Origin: Saprospira grandis
Lineage (GTDB): Bacteria; Bacteroidota; Bacteroidia; Chitinophagales; Saprospiraceae
DNA: 64,000 bases
NCBI RefSeq assembly: GCF_027594745.1
Contig: NZ_CP110854.1
Coordinates: 496,001 to 560,000 of the forward strand
Direction of reading: 5' to 3'
Position 1 is the stretch's first letter. The number at the start of each line of letters is the position of its first letter. The notes beneath the pieces are model-generated. The model searched no databases and was not told where the DNA came from. It saw only the letters and a list, made by a program, of their open reading frames with translations. The position numbers and the translations under genes are program-made. Below, in pieces: positions 1-7,897 of this stretch.

Positions 1-116
1 ATGAGCTGGCGAATTTGCTCCTGCTTATGTAGCAAAACAATATACTCTCCGGGCTGCGCTTGGCCCCAAAGGAGGCTGCTCAAAAACAGAAAAAAACTAG
101 TTAAATACAATCGCAT
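1..116 (-). CDS. N-terminal part of a secreted protein, cut by the window edge
   Basis: Reading leftward from an ATG at 116-114, 38 codons stay open to the window edge. They begin MRLYLTSFFLFLSSLLWGQ, a clear signal peptide with hydrophobic core and a Gln-containing cleavage site typical of Bacteroidota exports, followed by AQPGEYIVLLHKQEQIRQL. The segment GEYIVLL followed by charged residues resembles the start of an inhibitor-I9 type propeptide of secreted subtilisins, but 18 residues are too few to assign it. It is transcribed away from the OmpH cluster, which ends upstream of it on the same strand behind a strong terminator, so it is probably a separate unit. Confidence 0.55.
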   Translation of the reverse strand, partial: MRLYLTSFFLFLSSLLWGQAQPGEYIVLLHKQEQIRQL

Positions 117-190
117 ATGATACAGATTTGAAGGGGCGGGTTTTCTTAATTAACGCTTTAGAAAAGCGAAATGGCTACTAAAAAAAGTAA

Positions 191-228
191 AAAAGGGAGT
201 TGACCAAATGGTCAACTCCCTTTTCTTT
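191..228 (-). terminator. intrinsic terminator after the OmpH cluster
   Basis: Perfect 12-bp inverted repeat GGGAGTTGACCA (195-206) / TGGTCAACTCCC (209-220). Read on the minus strand it is followed by a T-rich run, 20 bp past the stop of the last OmpH gene. The plus strand also has TTTTCTTT after the stem, so it may work in both directions. Confidence 0.85.
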
Positions 229-246
229 GTCCTAAAACAAAATGGA

Positions 247-753
247 TTAAATGCCCAATTTTGCTTTTACTTTTGAGGTAGCATCAATGCCTCCTTCAGA
301 GTACATAATGAGCTTTACATCCATAATATAGCTATAGCCATTCTCGGCAGCTACATCTGTAAGGGCCTTATTAAACTGCTCATAAAGCGGCTTGATGAGG
401 TCCTGTTCTTTTTTGGCCAAAGAACGCTCTGCTTCTGCGCTTTTTTGCTGCAGCCCTTGCTGCATTTTCTGCAGTTGTTCTTCTGCTTGTTTTTGTTGTG
501 CAGGAGAAAGCAAACCTTGCTGTGCTTTTTGCATGGTGCTGGTATAAAAATCCTGGACCTTTTTGCTTTCTGCTTCTAGTTGCTTTTGCAAAATTTTGCC
601 ATAAGATTCTACCTCTGCTTTTGCTCTTTTATAGGCGGGCATATTGGGAATAATCGCGTCACCATCTACATGAGCCATTTTTTGGGCCGATAGTGGCGTA
701 GCTGCCAAAAAGAGCAAGCAGGCCATTAGGCTAAAAAAAGAAGCCAATTTCAT
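247..753 (-). CDS. OmpH/Skp family periplasmic chaperone (third of tandem triplet)
   Basis: 168 residues with an N-terminal signal peptide ending at LSAQ, then a Skp/OmpH fold: a short beta segment (KMAHVDGDAII), a long charged and Gln-rich coiled-coil hairpin at about residues 45-125, and a C-terminal strand-helix (GYSYIMDVKLIMYSEGG). Skp-like chaperones hold unfolded outer-membrane proteins in the periplasm. It shares long stretches with the gene just upstream at 778-1293 (NMPxYKRAKAEVESY, KxKAKLGI at the C-terminus), so the two arose by tandem duplication. The gap to that gene is 24 bp, implying one transcript that ends at the terminator at 191-228. In many Bacteroidota, OmpH genes follow bamA; bamA is not seen here. 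Confidence 0.92.
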   Translation of the reverse strand: MKLASFFSLMACLLFLAATPLSAQKMAHVDGDAIIPNMPAYKRAKAEVESYGKILQKQLEAESKKVQDFYTSTMQKAQQGLLSPAQQKQAEEQLQKMQQGLQQKSAEAERSLAKKEQDLIKPLYEQFNKALTDVAAENGYSYIMDVKLIMYSEGGIDATSKVKAKLGI

Positions 754-777
754 AATACTAATTGTTTTGGGGTGAAA

Positions 778-1293
778 TTAAATGCCAAGCTTGGCTTTGA
801 GTTTGGCTGTTGCATCGGTGCCACCTTGGCTATAGAGCAACATCTTTTTGTCTAGGATATAGGCATAACCGTTTTCCTTGGCCACTTCTTTGAGTTTAGA
901 CTCAAATTTTTCATAAAGGGGCTTAGTGAGATCTTGTTCTTTGCGTACCAAATCCTCATCGGCTTTGAGGGCCTGTTTTTGCAAATCTTCTTGCATTTTG
1001 GCCAATTTCTGCTCCGCTTCTTTTTGCTGAATGGGCGTCATTGTTCCTGCCTGCACCTTAGCCATTACATCGGCATAATACTGCTGCATAGTCGCTTGCT
1101 TGCCCTCTAGTTGTTTTTCCAAAATCTTGCGGTAAGACTCTACCTCGGCTTTGGCTCTTTTGTATTCGGGCATATTGGGAATGATGACATCGGCATCTAC
1201 GTAGGCAATTTTTTGTTGGCCGTAGCTCACTGAGCTAAAGGCCATAAAAGTAAGCAACATCAAAATGCTGCTGAGCTGCATAAGCTTTTTCAT
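778..1293 (-). CDS. OmpH/Skp family periplasmic chaperone (second of triplet)
   Basis: 171 residues: signal peptide (cleavage near SSVSYGQ), then KIAYVDADVIIPNMPEYKRAK, a central coiled coil rich in Lys, Gln and Glu, and a C-terminal GYAYILDKKMLLYSQGG segment. Domain order and length match Skp/OmpH trimeric periplasmic chaperones, which shield outer-membrane proteins on the way to the BAM complex. It is the closest paralogue of the 168-residue gene downstream. A TAttTTTG box at 1334-1341 on the same strand, about 40 bp before the ATG, could give this pair its own promoter apart from the first OmpH gene. Confidence 0.92.
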   Translation of the reverse strand: MKKLMQLSSILMLLTFMAFSSVSYGQQKIAYVDADVIIPNMPEYKRAKAEVESYRKILEKQLEGKQATMQQYYADVMAKVQAGTMTPIQQKEAEQKLAKMQEDLQKQALKADEDLVRKEQDLTKPLYEKFESKLKEVAKENGYAYILDKKMLLYSQGGTDATAKLKAKLGI

Positions 1294-1333
1294 AGTATTT
1301 CTTAAAATTTTGAAGTTTGACGAATTAAGCGCA

Positions 1334-1341
1334 CAAAAATA
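1334..1341 (-). promoter_or_regulatory. putative -7 box (TATTTTTG) for the OmpH pair
   Basis: Minus-strand TATTTTTG fits the Bacteroidota -7 consensus TAnnTTTG and lies 41 bp before the ATG at 1293. No convincing -33 element is visible. Confidence 0.4.
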
Positions 1342-1367
1342 AATTTTTTTGGCGAAATCTAAGGAAC

Positions 1368-1877
1368 TTATTTGCCCAAGCGCTTGACTACCTCTGCCGT
1401 AAGGTCCTTATCGGCTTTGGCATAAATCATTTGGCTGCCATCGGGGGCCGTAAAAATGAAGTCGTAATTGCGCTCCTTGGCCAGTAGTTCAATAGTTTTG
1501 TAGACCTTTTCCTGAATGGGTTTCACTAGGCTTTGGCGTTTAGAAAAGAGCTCTCCTTCTGGTCCAAAACGCTGGTCTTGCAAGGCTCTAACGGCCTTTT
1601 CTTTCTCAATAATTTCGTTTTGTTTTTGGGTTTTCATCTCTTCGCTCATCAAGACCTCTCTTGCCTGATATTCCCGATAGAGTTGTTCAATTTGTTCGTA
1701 TTCTTTGGCAATTTCTTGCCGCCAACGCTCTGCCAATTGGTCCAATTCGGCCTGTGCGGTTTTATATTCGGGCACAGCATCCATAATTTTGGTCATATCC
1801 ACATAAGCGGCTCTTTGTGCAAAGGAAAAGCTCATGCTAGACAACAGTAGCGTTAGGCTTAATAAGAGGTTTTTCAT
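1368..1877 (-). CDS. OmpH/Skp family periplasmic chaperone (first of triplet)
   Basis: 169 residues with signal peptide (MKNLLLSLTLLLSSMSFSFAQ), then RAAYVDMTKIMDAVPEYK, a long charged coiled coil and a C-terminal RNYDFIFTAPDGSQMIYA segment, the usual OmpH/Skp architecture. It is clearly more diverged from the other two than they are from each other and lacks their NMPxYKRAK motif, so it may serve a different client set. A 74-bp gap separates it from the next OmpH gene. Upstream, at 1907, a GC-rich intergenic repeat begins only 29 bp from the start codon, so that repeat probably lies in the 5' leader or promoter region. Confidence 0.9.
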   Translation of the reverse strand: MKNLLLSLTLLLSSMSFSFAQRAAYVDMTKIMDAVPEYKTAQAELDQLAERWRQEIAKEYEQIEQLYREYQAREVLMSEEMKTQKQNEIIEKEKAVRALQDQRFGPEGELFSKRQSLVKPIQEKVYKTIELLAKERNYDFIFTAPDGSQMIYAKADKDLTAEVVKRLGK

Positions 1878-1906
1878 TTCTATTTATTTAATTATTCAGT
1901 ATTTGA

Positions 1907-2155
1907 TTTTTTGGGGCTGCCCCTTCCGCTGGGTTGAAACCCAGCGCAAAGCGGTATCGCTTTGCGAACTTATGCAAAATGAGGGTTTAAACCCTCATGA
2001 ATTATCGGGCGGGTCGGGCTGTGTCGCAGCTCGCAGGTCTGCTCGGCCCTGCAGCGGCTGCGCCGCTTTGGTCTGCCGCCTTTGGCGGCCCTGCTGTCCA
2101 TCCCTCAGCCGCTCAGCTGTAGTGGGGACTTTTGGCCCTTTTCTGCGGCCCTTTA
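1907..2155 (-). repeat. GC-rich intergenic repeat E1 (subfamily B), head facing left
   Basis: Begins TTTTTTGGGGCTGCCCC, carries the core CTCGCAGGTCTGCTCGGCCC and ends in the B-type tail CCATCCCTCAGCC. Two palindromes of a second family are embedded: CTGGGTTGAAACCCAG (1929-1944) and the 18-bp TGAGGGTTTAAACCCTCA (1980-1997), with CGCAAAGCG/CGCTTTGCG between. With E2 it forms a tail-to-tail pair filling the 590-bp gap. Confidence 0.85.
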
Positions 2156-2254
2156 TCGCCTATTAGCCAAGTTTTGGGCCAAAAATAATTGCCCTGCCCT
2201 AGCAAAGATGCTATTTCTCCTTAAACTGATGTATTGGCAAAAGGGTTGGGCCCT

Positions 2255-2383
2255 GGCCTAGCGATGTGGAAGGGGGCGGCGAAGCCGCAGACCCAGCGGG
2301 CAAAGCCCGCGCAGGGCCGAGCAGACCTGCGAGCCCTGAAACGTAGCGCCGACGACCGAAGGGAGGCGGAGGCCCCCAAAAAA
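2255..2383 (+). repeat. GC-rich intergenic repeat E2 (subfamily A), head facing right
   Basis: Starts GGCCTAGCGATGTGG, has variable stem GCGGGC-aaa-GCCCGC, core GGGCCGAGCAGACCTGCGAG, then CGTAGCGCCG and the head GGAGGCCCCCAAAA. It points to the 3' end of the oxygenase gene. Confidence 0.9.
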
Positions 2384-2395
2384 CAAAAATCTATA

Positions 2396-2438
2396 AAAAA
2401 ATCAAAAAAAGAGCAGCCTCTAAAGCGAGACTGCTCTT
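2396..2438 (-). terminator. terminator of the 2OG oxygenase gene
   Basis: Hairpin AAGAGCAG (2409-2416) / CTGCTCTT (2431-2438), followed on the minus strand by a long T-rich run, 29 bp past the stop codon. Confidence 0.75.
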
Positions 2439-2466
2439 CTATTTAAAACGCTTGCAAGCAAGGCGT

Positions 2467-3423
2467 TTATTTTTTAAGTCCGATTTCGCGTAGACGCTCA
2501 TCTAGGTACTCGCCAGCGGTAATTGGCTCGTATTGTAGGGGCGTTTCTTCGGTTACGCAATCTTCTAGGCAAGTCAAATCCATATCGCTGCGGGGATGCA
2601 AGAAGAAAGGAATAGAGATGCGTGAAGTATGCCAAAGCTCGCGTGGTGGGTTCACTACACGGTGGGTAGTCGACTTCAATTTGTTGTTGGTGAGGCGTTG
2701 TAGCATATCTCCAACATTGATGACGATACCATCGCCCAAGGCTTTCACATCGATCCAATCTTGGCCCAAGGGACGCACCTGTAGTCCGTCGGCAGAAGCG
2801 CCTACCAAAAGGGTAATGAGGTTAATGTCCTCATGTTCTTCTGAGCGGATAGCCGATTTGGGTTCTTGCGTGATGGGAGGATAGTGAATAGCGCGCAAAA
2901 TAGAGTTTCCGCCCTCAATATGAGGATTGAAATAATTGCGGTCTAGTCCCAAGAAAATAGCGATAGCCTCTAGCAAGTGAGCGCCAGAAGCCTCAAAAGC
3001 TTGGTACAACTCACGGGCTGTTTTGTTGAACTCAGGCAACTCATCGGTGTAGATGTTATCCATGTACACATCTTTGAGTTCGTGTCCTTCGGGCAACTCT
3101 TGGCCAAACTGATAAAATTCTTTAAGGTCACCAACATTAGATTGTTTGGCATGTTCGCGGCCAAAAGAGCAATATCCTCTTTGTCCAGCGCCATTTTTGA
3201 CCTCATATTTGTCTTTGATTTCTAGGTCTTGCGCAAAAAAGCGCTCAGACTCTTCAAAGAACTTCTTAATTAACTCTTTGGGAATGCCGTGATTCACGAC
3301 GCCCACAAAACCAATTTCTGTAAATGCTTTTCCTAGGGCCTCAACAAAAGCAGCTTGCTGAGAGGCATCACCCTTTACGAACTGACTCAGGTCTACCTGA
3401 GGAATTCCGGTAATAGTTGCCAT
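2467..3423 (-). CDS. 2-oxoglutarate/Fe(II)-dependent oxygenase, isopenicillin-N-synthase-like
   Basis: 318 residues, the usual length for this family. The N-terminal DIOX_N-type region begins IPQVDLSQF and has GFVGVVNHGIP (about 38-48), the phrase typical of plant-like and IPNS-like dioxygenases. The C-terminal 2OG-FeII_Oxy domain shows the iron ligands H197-x-D199 (EEHEDINLITLL) and H254 (THRVVNPP), and the oxoglutarate-binding R268-x-S270 (SRISIPFF). The enzyme should couple 2-oxoglutarate decarboxylation to hydroxylation, desaturation or ring closure of an unknown small molecule; the sequence does not fix the substrate. No biosynthetic neighbours are visible. It is a soluble cytoplasmic protein, monocistronic, with its own terminator. 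Confidence 0.9.
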   Translation of the reverse strand: MATITGIPQVDLSQFVKGDASQQAAFVEALGKAFTEIGFVGVVNHGIPKELIKKFFEESERFFAQDLEIKDKYEVKNGAGQRGYCSFGREHAKQSNVGDLKEFYQFGQELPEGHELKDVYMDNIYTDELPEFNKTARELYQAFEASGAHLLEAIAIFLGLDRNYFNPHIEGGNSILRAIHYPPITQEPKSAIRSEEHEDINLITLLVGASADGLQVRPLGQDWIDVKALGDGIVINVGDMLQRLTNNKLKSTTHRVVNPPRELWHTSRISIPFFLHPRSDMDLTCLEDCVTEETPLQYEPITAGEYLDERLREIGLKK

Positions 3424-3496
3424 AACTAAAATGCATTGATGGTAAGTGTACTGCTCTCTTTTTCCTTTCTGAGCAGCACGAAAGTAGTTTGTTGCA

Positions 3497-3504
3497 CAAA
3501 TCTA
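3497..3504 (-). promoter_or_regulatory. putative -7 box (TAGATTTG) for the oxygenase gene
   Basis: Minus-strand match to TAnnTTTG, 74 bp upstream of the ATG at 3423. No clear -33 motif. Confidence 0.4.
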
Positions 3505-3540
3505 ATAAAAAAATCGACTTTTTTGTCCTTTTTTCTCGGC

Positions 3541-3627
3541 CTACAAGATTTTTTCCCGGATTAGGGCTTCTAGCTCCAAACGTTTTTCCTCATTGTAGCC
3601 TCTTTGCTCAAAAATTAGCTCTCCTTA
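3541..3627 (-). pseudogene. severed C-terminal 27 codons of the thioredoxin-fold gene
   Basis: Twenty-seven sense codons continue in frame past the TAA at 3625-3627 and end at TAG 3541-3543. The translation GELIFEQRGYNEEKR followed by an amphipathic Leu/Glu helix is the expected last strand, turn and helix of a thioredoxin fold, so the full gene would be 3541-4476 (311 codons before the stop). Confidence 0.8.
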
Positions 3628-4476
3628 GGGATTAAACAAAAGAAAATATGGAAACCCTTTGAGGCCCAACTGCTGCTGTAGTCCTAAATCAATGCGAATG
3701 CGTTCATGCTCTTTGATTTTTTCAAAGTTAAAAACTTTGTTTTGGTTTAATTCTGCCATTTTATCTATTGGAACATAAATGTAGTATTGATCCAATTTTC
3801 CTTTTAGCTCTTGATAAAAAGGCTGCATATCTGGAATGGCCTTCAGGCAAGGTAGGCAGCGTTCATGCCAAGTTTCAATTAGCACATAATGGCCATTTTG
3901 AGCCAAGGTCACAGTATCTCCCTCCTCTTGCAAAAAGAATTGACTAAAGATATTGTAGCTACTATCTCTTTTGGGCTCCTCTGCTTTTTTTTCTGCAAAA
4001 TTGTAGCTAGGCTGTTGCTGATGATGCTCATACTTAGATAACTCTATGTGCTCAGGATAAAAGCGAAAACTGTAAATGATAATGCCTGTCAGAACGAAAA
4101 ACTGCATGGCTTGCTTCGGGAATAAACGGCGATCAAACTGAATGCCTAGGGTTAACAAAGTAGCCGCCATAAATGGAGAGTTAAGCAGGGGCATCCAAGA
4201 ATAGCCCCTCTCCTTTAAGGTATAGATATATATCCCAAAATAAAGCAGAGGAGCAAATAGCTTTAATAAAATATGCCATTTGGTTTCACTGCCCTTAATC
4301 AACTGCCGAATATAATAGCTGGCATAAAAGGTATAGAGCAACCCCAACAAAATGCTATAATTTGAGGGATAGCCTCCATATAAAAAGGCATAAGCCCAAA
4401 CCAAAAAGATAGATAAGGAATAAAATAGGTAATAGAGCATTATTAAATATAATTTCAAATTCCAGATAATGCCCAA
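3625..4476 (-). CDS. membrane-anchored thioredoxin-fold protein with a premature in-frame stop
   Basis: 283 residues before a TAA at 3625-3627. The N-terminal 140 residues hold four or five membrane segments; a periplasmic thioredoxin domain follows with ETWHERCLPCLKAIP (C207-x-x-C210) and the cis-Pro region GFPYFLLFNP. The domain then stops before its last strand and helix. Downstream in the same frame the missing part is intact (GELIFEQRGYNEEKR... to a TAG at 3541-3543), so the TAA replaces one codon, probably AAA for Lys in FNPKGEL. It is either a recent nonsense mutation, a sequencing error or readthrough. Related to TlpA/ResA thiol-disulfide proteins. Codon quality on both sides of the stop looks normal. 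Confidence 0.8.
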   Translation of the reverse strand: MGIIWNLKLYLIMLYYLFYSLSIFLVWAYAFLYGGYPSNYSILLGLLYTFYASYYIRQLIKGSETKWHILLKLFAPLLYFGIYIYTLKERGYSWMPLLNSPFMAATLLTLGIQFDRRLFPKQAMQFFVLTGIIIYSFRFYPEHIELSKYEHHQQQPSYNFAEKKAEEPKRDSSYNIFSQFFLQEEGDTVTLAQNGHYVLIETWHERCLPCLKAIPDMQPFYQELKGKLDQYYIYVPIDKMAELNQNKVFNFEKIKEHERIRIDLGLQQQLGLKGFPYFLLFNP

Positions 4477-4531
4477 AACTAAAACCTAAACTAAACTTAT
4501 TTCAATAAATAAAGTTATTGATAACTTAAAC

Positions 4532-6718
4532 CTACTCTTCCTCTGGCTGCGCCATAATCATCTCAATCTGTATTTTTCTTTGGCCCGCAGCCTCTACACT
4601 ATAAATAGAGTTGCGAGGGTCGTTAATATCATCGCTAACGCCAGCCGGCACCTCCGTTTCTCCAATAGAAAGCTCTACAAATTTGAGCTGCCCAGAACGC
4701 AAATAAGGCTGAAATGCCCCATTTTGAAATTGCTCCATTTCATTGCGCATACTCGAAATCCGTCTTTTGGCCAAGTTGATATTATAAGCCGAAGAAGAAC
4801 GGGGACTACAATAGCCTCTCAGGTGAAACTCTACGGCTTGTCCAGTCTCCAAAAGCCTGAGCAACTGCCCCAAAAAATGCTGTAAACGGGCATACTCCCC
4901 CACTACTTCCTGCTCAAAAAACTTGGCCACTCTAGCTTTGGCCCGCTGCTGCACTTCTGCCCCATCATATTGGGCCGAAAATTCCTCCTCATATTGCGCT
5001 TGTAGTTGCAAATAAGCTTGGTAGGATTCCGTATAGCTCATTTTTGTAGTGGTGGCATAAGTTTGTTTGTCTGGACTATCATTGTGGAAGTACAAACTAA
5101 TGGGCAGTTTCTCTAGTAAATTGGCTATGCTAGGCGCTTCTTCAACAACTTCCTTGGGCAAACTGTCTAGTTCTTCAGGCTCCATTACTGGCGGATCAAT
5201 AGGGTCCACTACAGCTACAGGAGGCGTTAAACTGCTGTCTTTTTTGGGCGTTTCTGGAACCGCCTCTGGGACTTCTGGCTCCAATTCTATACCCGTCAAT
5301 ACGGGGTCTTGGGCCAAAAGGCTATCCAAAGGACTCAATTCGGGCTCTACAATCAAATCTCCAGGCTCAATCTCCACCGGCAAGCTCAAGGCATATATAT
5401 CATTGCAACAAGACTCTCCCGTCAAGATTTTAGAGCCAGGCCGATTAGAAGAAAAATAACCAAAGGTGTCTAGCTCTGGCGCAATGTAAAAATACAAGTC
5501 ATTGGCCGCAGAATTGAGCGGCACGCCCACATTTTGGGGCGCCGACCAGCTATCATCCTCTCGTTTGGCCTTAAAAATATCATAGCCGCCCAAACCCAAA
5601 TGCCAAGTAGAGCTAAAATAAAGCGTCTGCGTTTTGGCATGATAAAAAGGCGTGGCCTCATTGCCTTTGGTGTTGATTTCGGGCCCCAAATTAAAGGGTT
5701 TTCCATATTTGTTATCGCCCAAAACTTCTACGCACCAAATATCCAAGCCCCCAAAGCCCCCTTTGCGGTCAGAGGCAAAAAAGAGCAGGCTTTTGTTTTG
5801 CAAACTATCAAAACTATGGTTAGGATGAGTCGTGGTATAGCCTCTAGGCGCATTAACCGATTTAGGCAAAGCCGCTGGCTTGCCCCAAGCATTGCCTTTT
5901 TTGGGCACTTTATAAATCTCACATTCCAATTCATTCTGAGGGTTCCGCTCGCAAAGCGTATAATACAACCACTGCCCATCTGCACTCAGAGCCGAATTAC
6001 CCACATTGGTGTATTTGCGGTTCAAACCCGGCACAAAGGCCGCATTTCCTTGCCCTCGGTCTCTGGAACGCAAAATTTTTCCATACAAATATTGCTTGGT
6101 GGAGGCCTTGGCGCTCATTCTCCGCTTAGCGTCTTTCTCAAAACGCAGGGCAGAAAAATACAATTCATCGCCCACCAAATGCGGAGAAAAATCGGCATAA
6201 GCGGTATTCACTTTTTCGCCCAATGAGATCACTTCTACCCCCTCAATGGGCTTTTTATAAATCTCTTCGGCAAATTTACAAGCGTCTAGCTCATGCTTGG
6301 CCCGCTCTTGCAAAGCCTGTAATTCTCGGCCCCTAACCGCCTTGGCCAAAAAGGCCTCAAACTCTACAATTGCCTCCGAATATTTGGCATTGTGCTTCAA
6401 GGTGTAGGCATAATAAAAATCCATGCTCGGATAAGCCGCCCGCTCCTCTCCCATTCGGCTCAATTTGCGGTAATAGGACTCCGCCTTGCCAAAGTTAAAA
6501 CTCTGTCGGCAAGCTTCCGCATAGCCCCAATAGGCCTCGGCCTGCTTTTTCTTGGACTGCCCCTGAAAGGCCTCTTCCTTAAAGGCTTGCTCATACTCCT
6601 CCACCGCGCCATAAAAGTCGCCTCGATTCAGTAGCTTTTTGGCGGTTTTCAATTCTTTCTGGCCCCAAAGGGAGCAACTCAATAGTAAAAAGGGAAATAA
6701 GATAAGTAGTTGTTTCAT
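4532..6718 (-). CDS. TPR / PD40 beta-propeller / OmpA-like envelope protein
   Basis: 728 residues. A signal peptide (MKQLLILFPFLLLSCSLWGQ; the Cys may mark a lipobox) is followed by TPR-like helices (about 22-150), then a PD40 (WD40-like) propeller at about 170-455 with repeats such as LYFSALRF, LLFFASDRKGGFGGLDIW, LYFSSTWHLGLGGYDIF and FGYFSSNRPGS. Next comes a Pro/Glu-rich linker, and from about 540 an OmpA-like end (PISLYFHNDSPD ... FHLRGYCSPRSS ... NINLAKRRISSM). This order is that of PorE-type and related Bacteroidota OmpA-family proteins, which tie outer-membrane assemblies, including type IX secretion and gliding machinery, to peptidoglycan. A second protein of the same layout is at 44219-46201. 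The exact partner is not known. Confidence 0.88.
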   Translation of the reverse strand: MKQLLILFPFLLLSCSLWGQKELKTAKKLLNRGDFYGAVEEYEQAFKEEAFQGQSKKKQAEAYWGYAEACRQSFNFGKAESYYRKLSRMGEERAAYPSMDFYYAYTLKHNAKYSEAIVEFEAFLAKAVRGRELQALQERAKHELDACKFAEEIYKKPIEGVEVISLGEKVNTAYADFSPHLVGDELYFSALRFEKDAKRRMSAKASTKQYLYGKILRSRDRGQGNAAFVPGLNRKYTNVGNSALSADGQWLYYTLCERNPQNELECEIYKVPKKGNAWGKPAALPKSVNAPRGYTTTHPNHSFDSLQNKSLLFFASDRKGGFGGLDIWCVEVLGDNKYGKPFNLGPEINTKGNEATPFYHAKTQTLYFSSTWHLGLGGYDIFKAKREDDSWSAPQNVGVPLNSAANDLYFYIAPELDTFGYFSSNRPGSKILTGESCCNDIYALSLPVEIEPGDLIVEPELSPLDSLLAQDPVLTGIELEPEVPEAVPETPKKDSSLTPPVAVVDPIDPPVMEPEELDSLPKEVVEEAPSIANLLEKLPISLYFHNDSPDKQTYATTTKMSYTESYQAYLQLQAQYEEEFSAQYDGAEVQQRAKARVAKFFEQEVVGEYARLQHFLGQLLRLLETGQAVEFHLRGYCSPRSSSAYNINLAKRRISSMRNEMEQFQNGAFQPYLRSGQLKFVELSIGETEVPAGVSDDINDPRNSIYSVEAAGQRKIQIEMIMAQPEEE

Positions 6719-6737
6719 AGGGTTCTGTTTTTTTTTA

Positions 6738-6862
6738 TTTTGGGGCCTCCGCTGCGGCTATGCCTTGCGGCGCTACGTTCCGCAGCTCGCTGTTCGCTCG
6801 GCCCTGCGCCGCTTTCAGCGGCTGGGTCTGGCCTGACGGCCACTGCTGCACATCGCTAGGCC
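6738..6862 (-). repeat. GC-rich intergenic repeat E3 (subfamily A), head facing left
   Basis: TTTTGGGGCCTCC head, GGCGCTACGTT linker, GAGCGAACAGCGAGC-type core, variable stem GCCGCTTTCAGCGGC, tail CACATCGCTAGGCC. It fills almost the whole gap between the LRR gene stop and the PD40 gene start, so it would lie in the 5' leader of the latter. Confidence 0.9.
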
Positions 6863-6870
6863 AAGCAAAG

Positions 6871-7779
6871 CTAAACCAAAAAGTCGACCCATGGCATTCG
6901 TTGCAGCCATTGGTCCAAATTTTTGAGTGGCGTATTTCTGCTTTCTACAATTTGCAGGCGCTCGAGCTGCACAAAGCGCTCGGGCAACTCTTCTAAATGG
7001 GGGGTATAGGAGAGGTCTAGATGAGTAAGGGAATACAAGCCCCCAATATCAGCGGGCAATTGGTCCAATTCTGTGTCGCTTAGCTCCAATTTGCGCAGTT
7101 GGCCCAATTGGCCTTGCCCAAAAAGAGAGAGCCGCCGCAGGGGGTTGCGGCTCAAATTGAGCGTTCCAAAATCCTCGGCCTGAAAAAAGCTAAAAGAAAC
7201 TTCCTCCAATTCATTGTCAAAAAGCTGCAAATTGCGCAAACTTTGAAAGCCCACTGTTGTTTTAGGCAGGGTTTTTATCTTATTGATGCCTAAAAAGAGC
7301 TGCTGCAAATTGGGCAAGCGGCCCAAAAAGCAAGGAAATTCTTCTAGACGGTTGCTGTTGAGACTCAGGCTATGCAAATAAGGCAGCTCGGCCAGTTCTT
7401 CAGGTAAAGACTGTAATTGGTTAGCAGAAAGGTCCAGCTGTTCTAAGGCCCTAAATTGACCAATTTCTTTGGGCAGCTCTTGCAACTTTCTATTGGATAA
7501 GTTGAGAAAAGGACGCTGCAATAAGGCCCAAAGGTCTTCTGCATCCATTTCTTTGGGCCGCTCGGCCCTAGGCCAAAGCAAATAGTAGGGCGCCAAAAGC
7601 TCTTGCAAAGCAAGCCCCTGCCCCTCGGCCAAACTAAAGGCTAACTCAATATTGGCCATATCGCCACTGCCAATCAACTGTCTAACTGCTGCTAAATTGT
7701 CCAAAATATTTATCCTCTGCTGATTAAAATTTATCTTGACGCCTTGGAATAATTTTTGCTCGGCCAGACCAAATCGCAT
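6871..7779 (-). CDS. leucine-rich-repeat protein
   Basis: 302 residues from the ATG at 7779; an in-frame TTG 18 bp upstream is less likely. An N-terminal helical part (about 1-95, NILDNLAAVRQLIGSGDMANIELAFSLAEGQGL) precedes about eight LRRs of 23 residues with the bacterial pattern LPxxLxxLxxLxxLxLxxNxL, for example LEQLDLSANQLQSLPEELAEL. LRR solenoids bind proteins. The helical head is of the kind repeated in many LRR proteins of Saprospira-like genomes (inference from the general pattern). No signal peptide is evident, so it is probably cytoplasmic. Its partner is unknown. It is divergent from lolA, with 118 bp between the starts. Confidence 0.88.
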   Translation of the reverse strand: MRFGLAEQKLFQGVKINFNQQRINILDNLAAVRQLIGSGDMANIELAFSLAEGQGLALQELLAPYYLLWPRAERPKEMDAEDLWALLQRPFLNLSNRKLQELPKEIGQFRALEQLDLSANQLQSLPEELAELPYLHSLSLNSNRLEEFPCFLGRLPNLQQLFLGINKIKTLPKTTVGFQSLRNLQLFDNELEEVSFSFFQAEDFGTLNLSRNPLRRLSLFGQGQLGQLRKLELSDTELDQLPADIGGLYSLTHLDLSYTPHLEELPERFVQLERLQIVESRNTPLKNLDQWLQRMPWVDFLV

Positions 7780-7897
7780 GAAGACGAGCAAGAACAAACA
7801 AAAGTTGGAATCGCTTTTGTTTTAGGCTCCTCCAAAGCCCGTAAATACTCCAAAAGACCAATAGTTTTTCAGAACTACCTACAACTACTTTATTCAT

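Noticed and set aside
2234..2446. short plus-strand open frame starting MAKGLGPGLAMW
   Set aside because: It lies wholly within repeat E2 and the oxygenase terminator. The same peptide pattern (RADLRALKRSA) appears at every copy of the repeat, so it is an artefact of the GC-rich repeat. The same holds for frames at 1834-2166, 8682-8927, 18663-18900, 29841-30202, 35134-35322, 47053-47388, 50888-51157 and 56469-57053.
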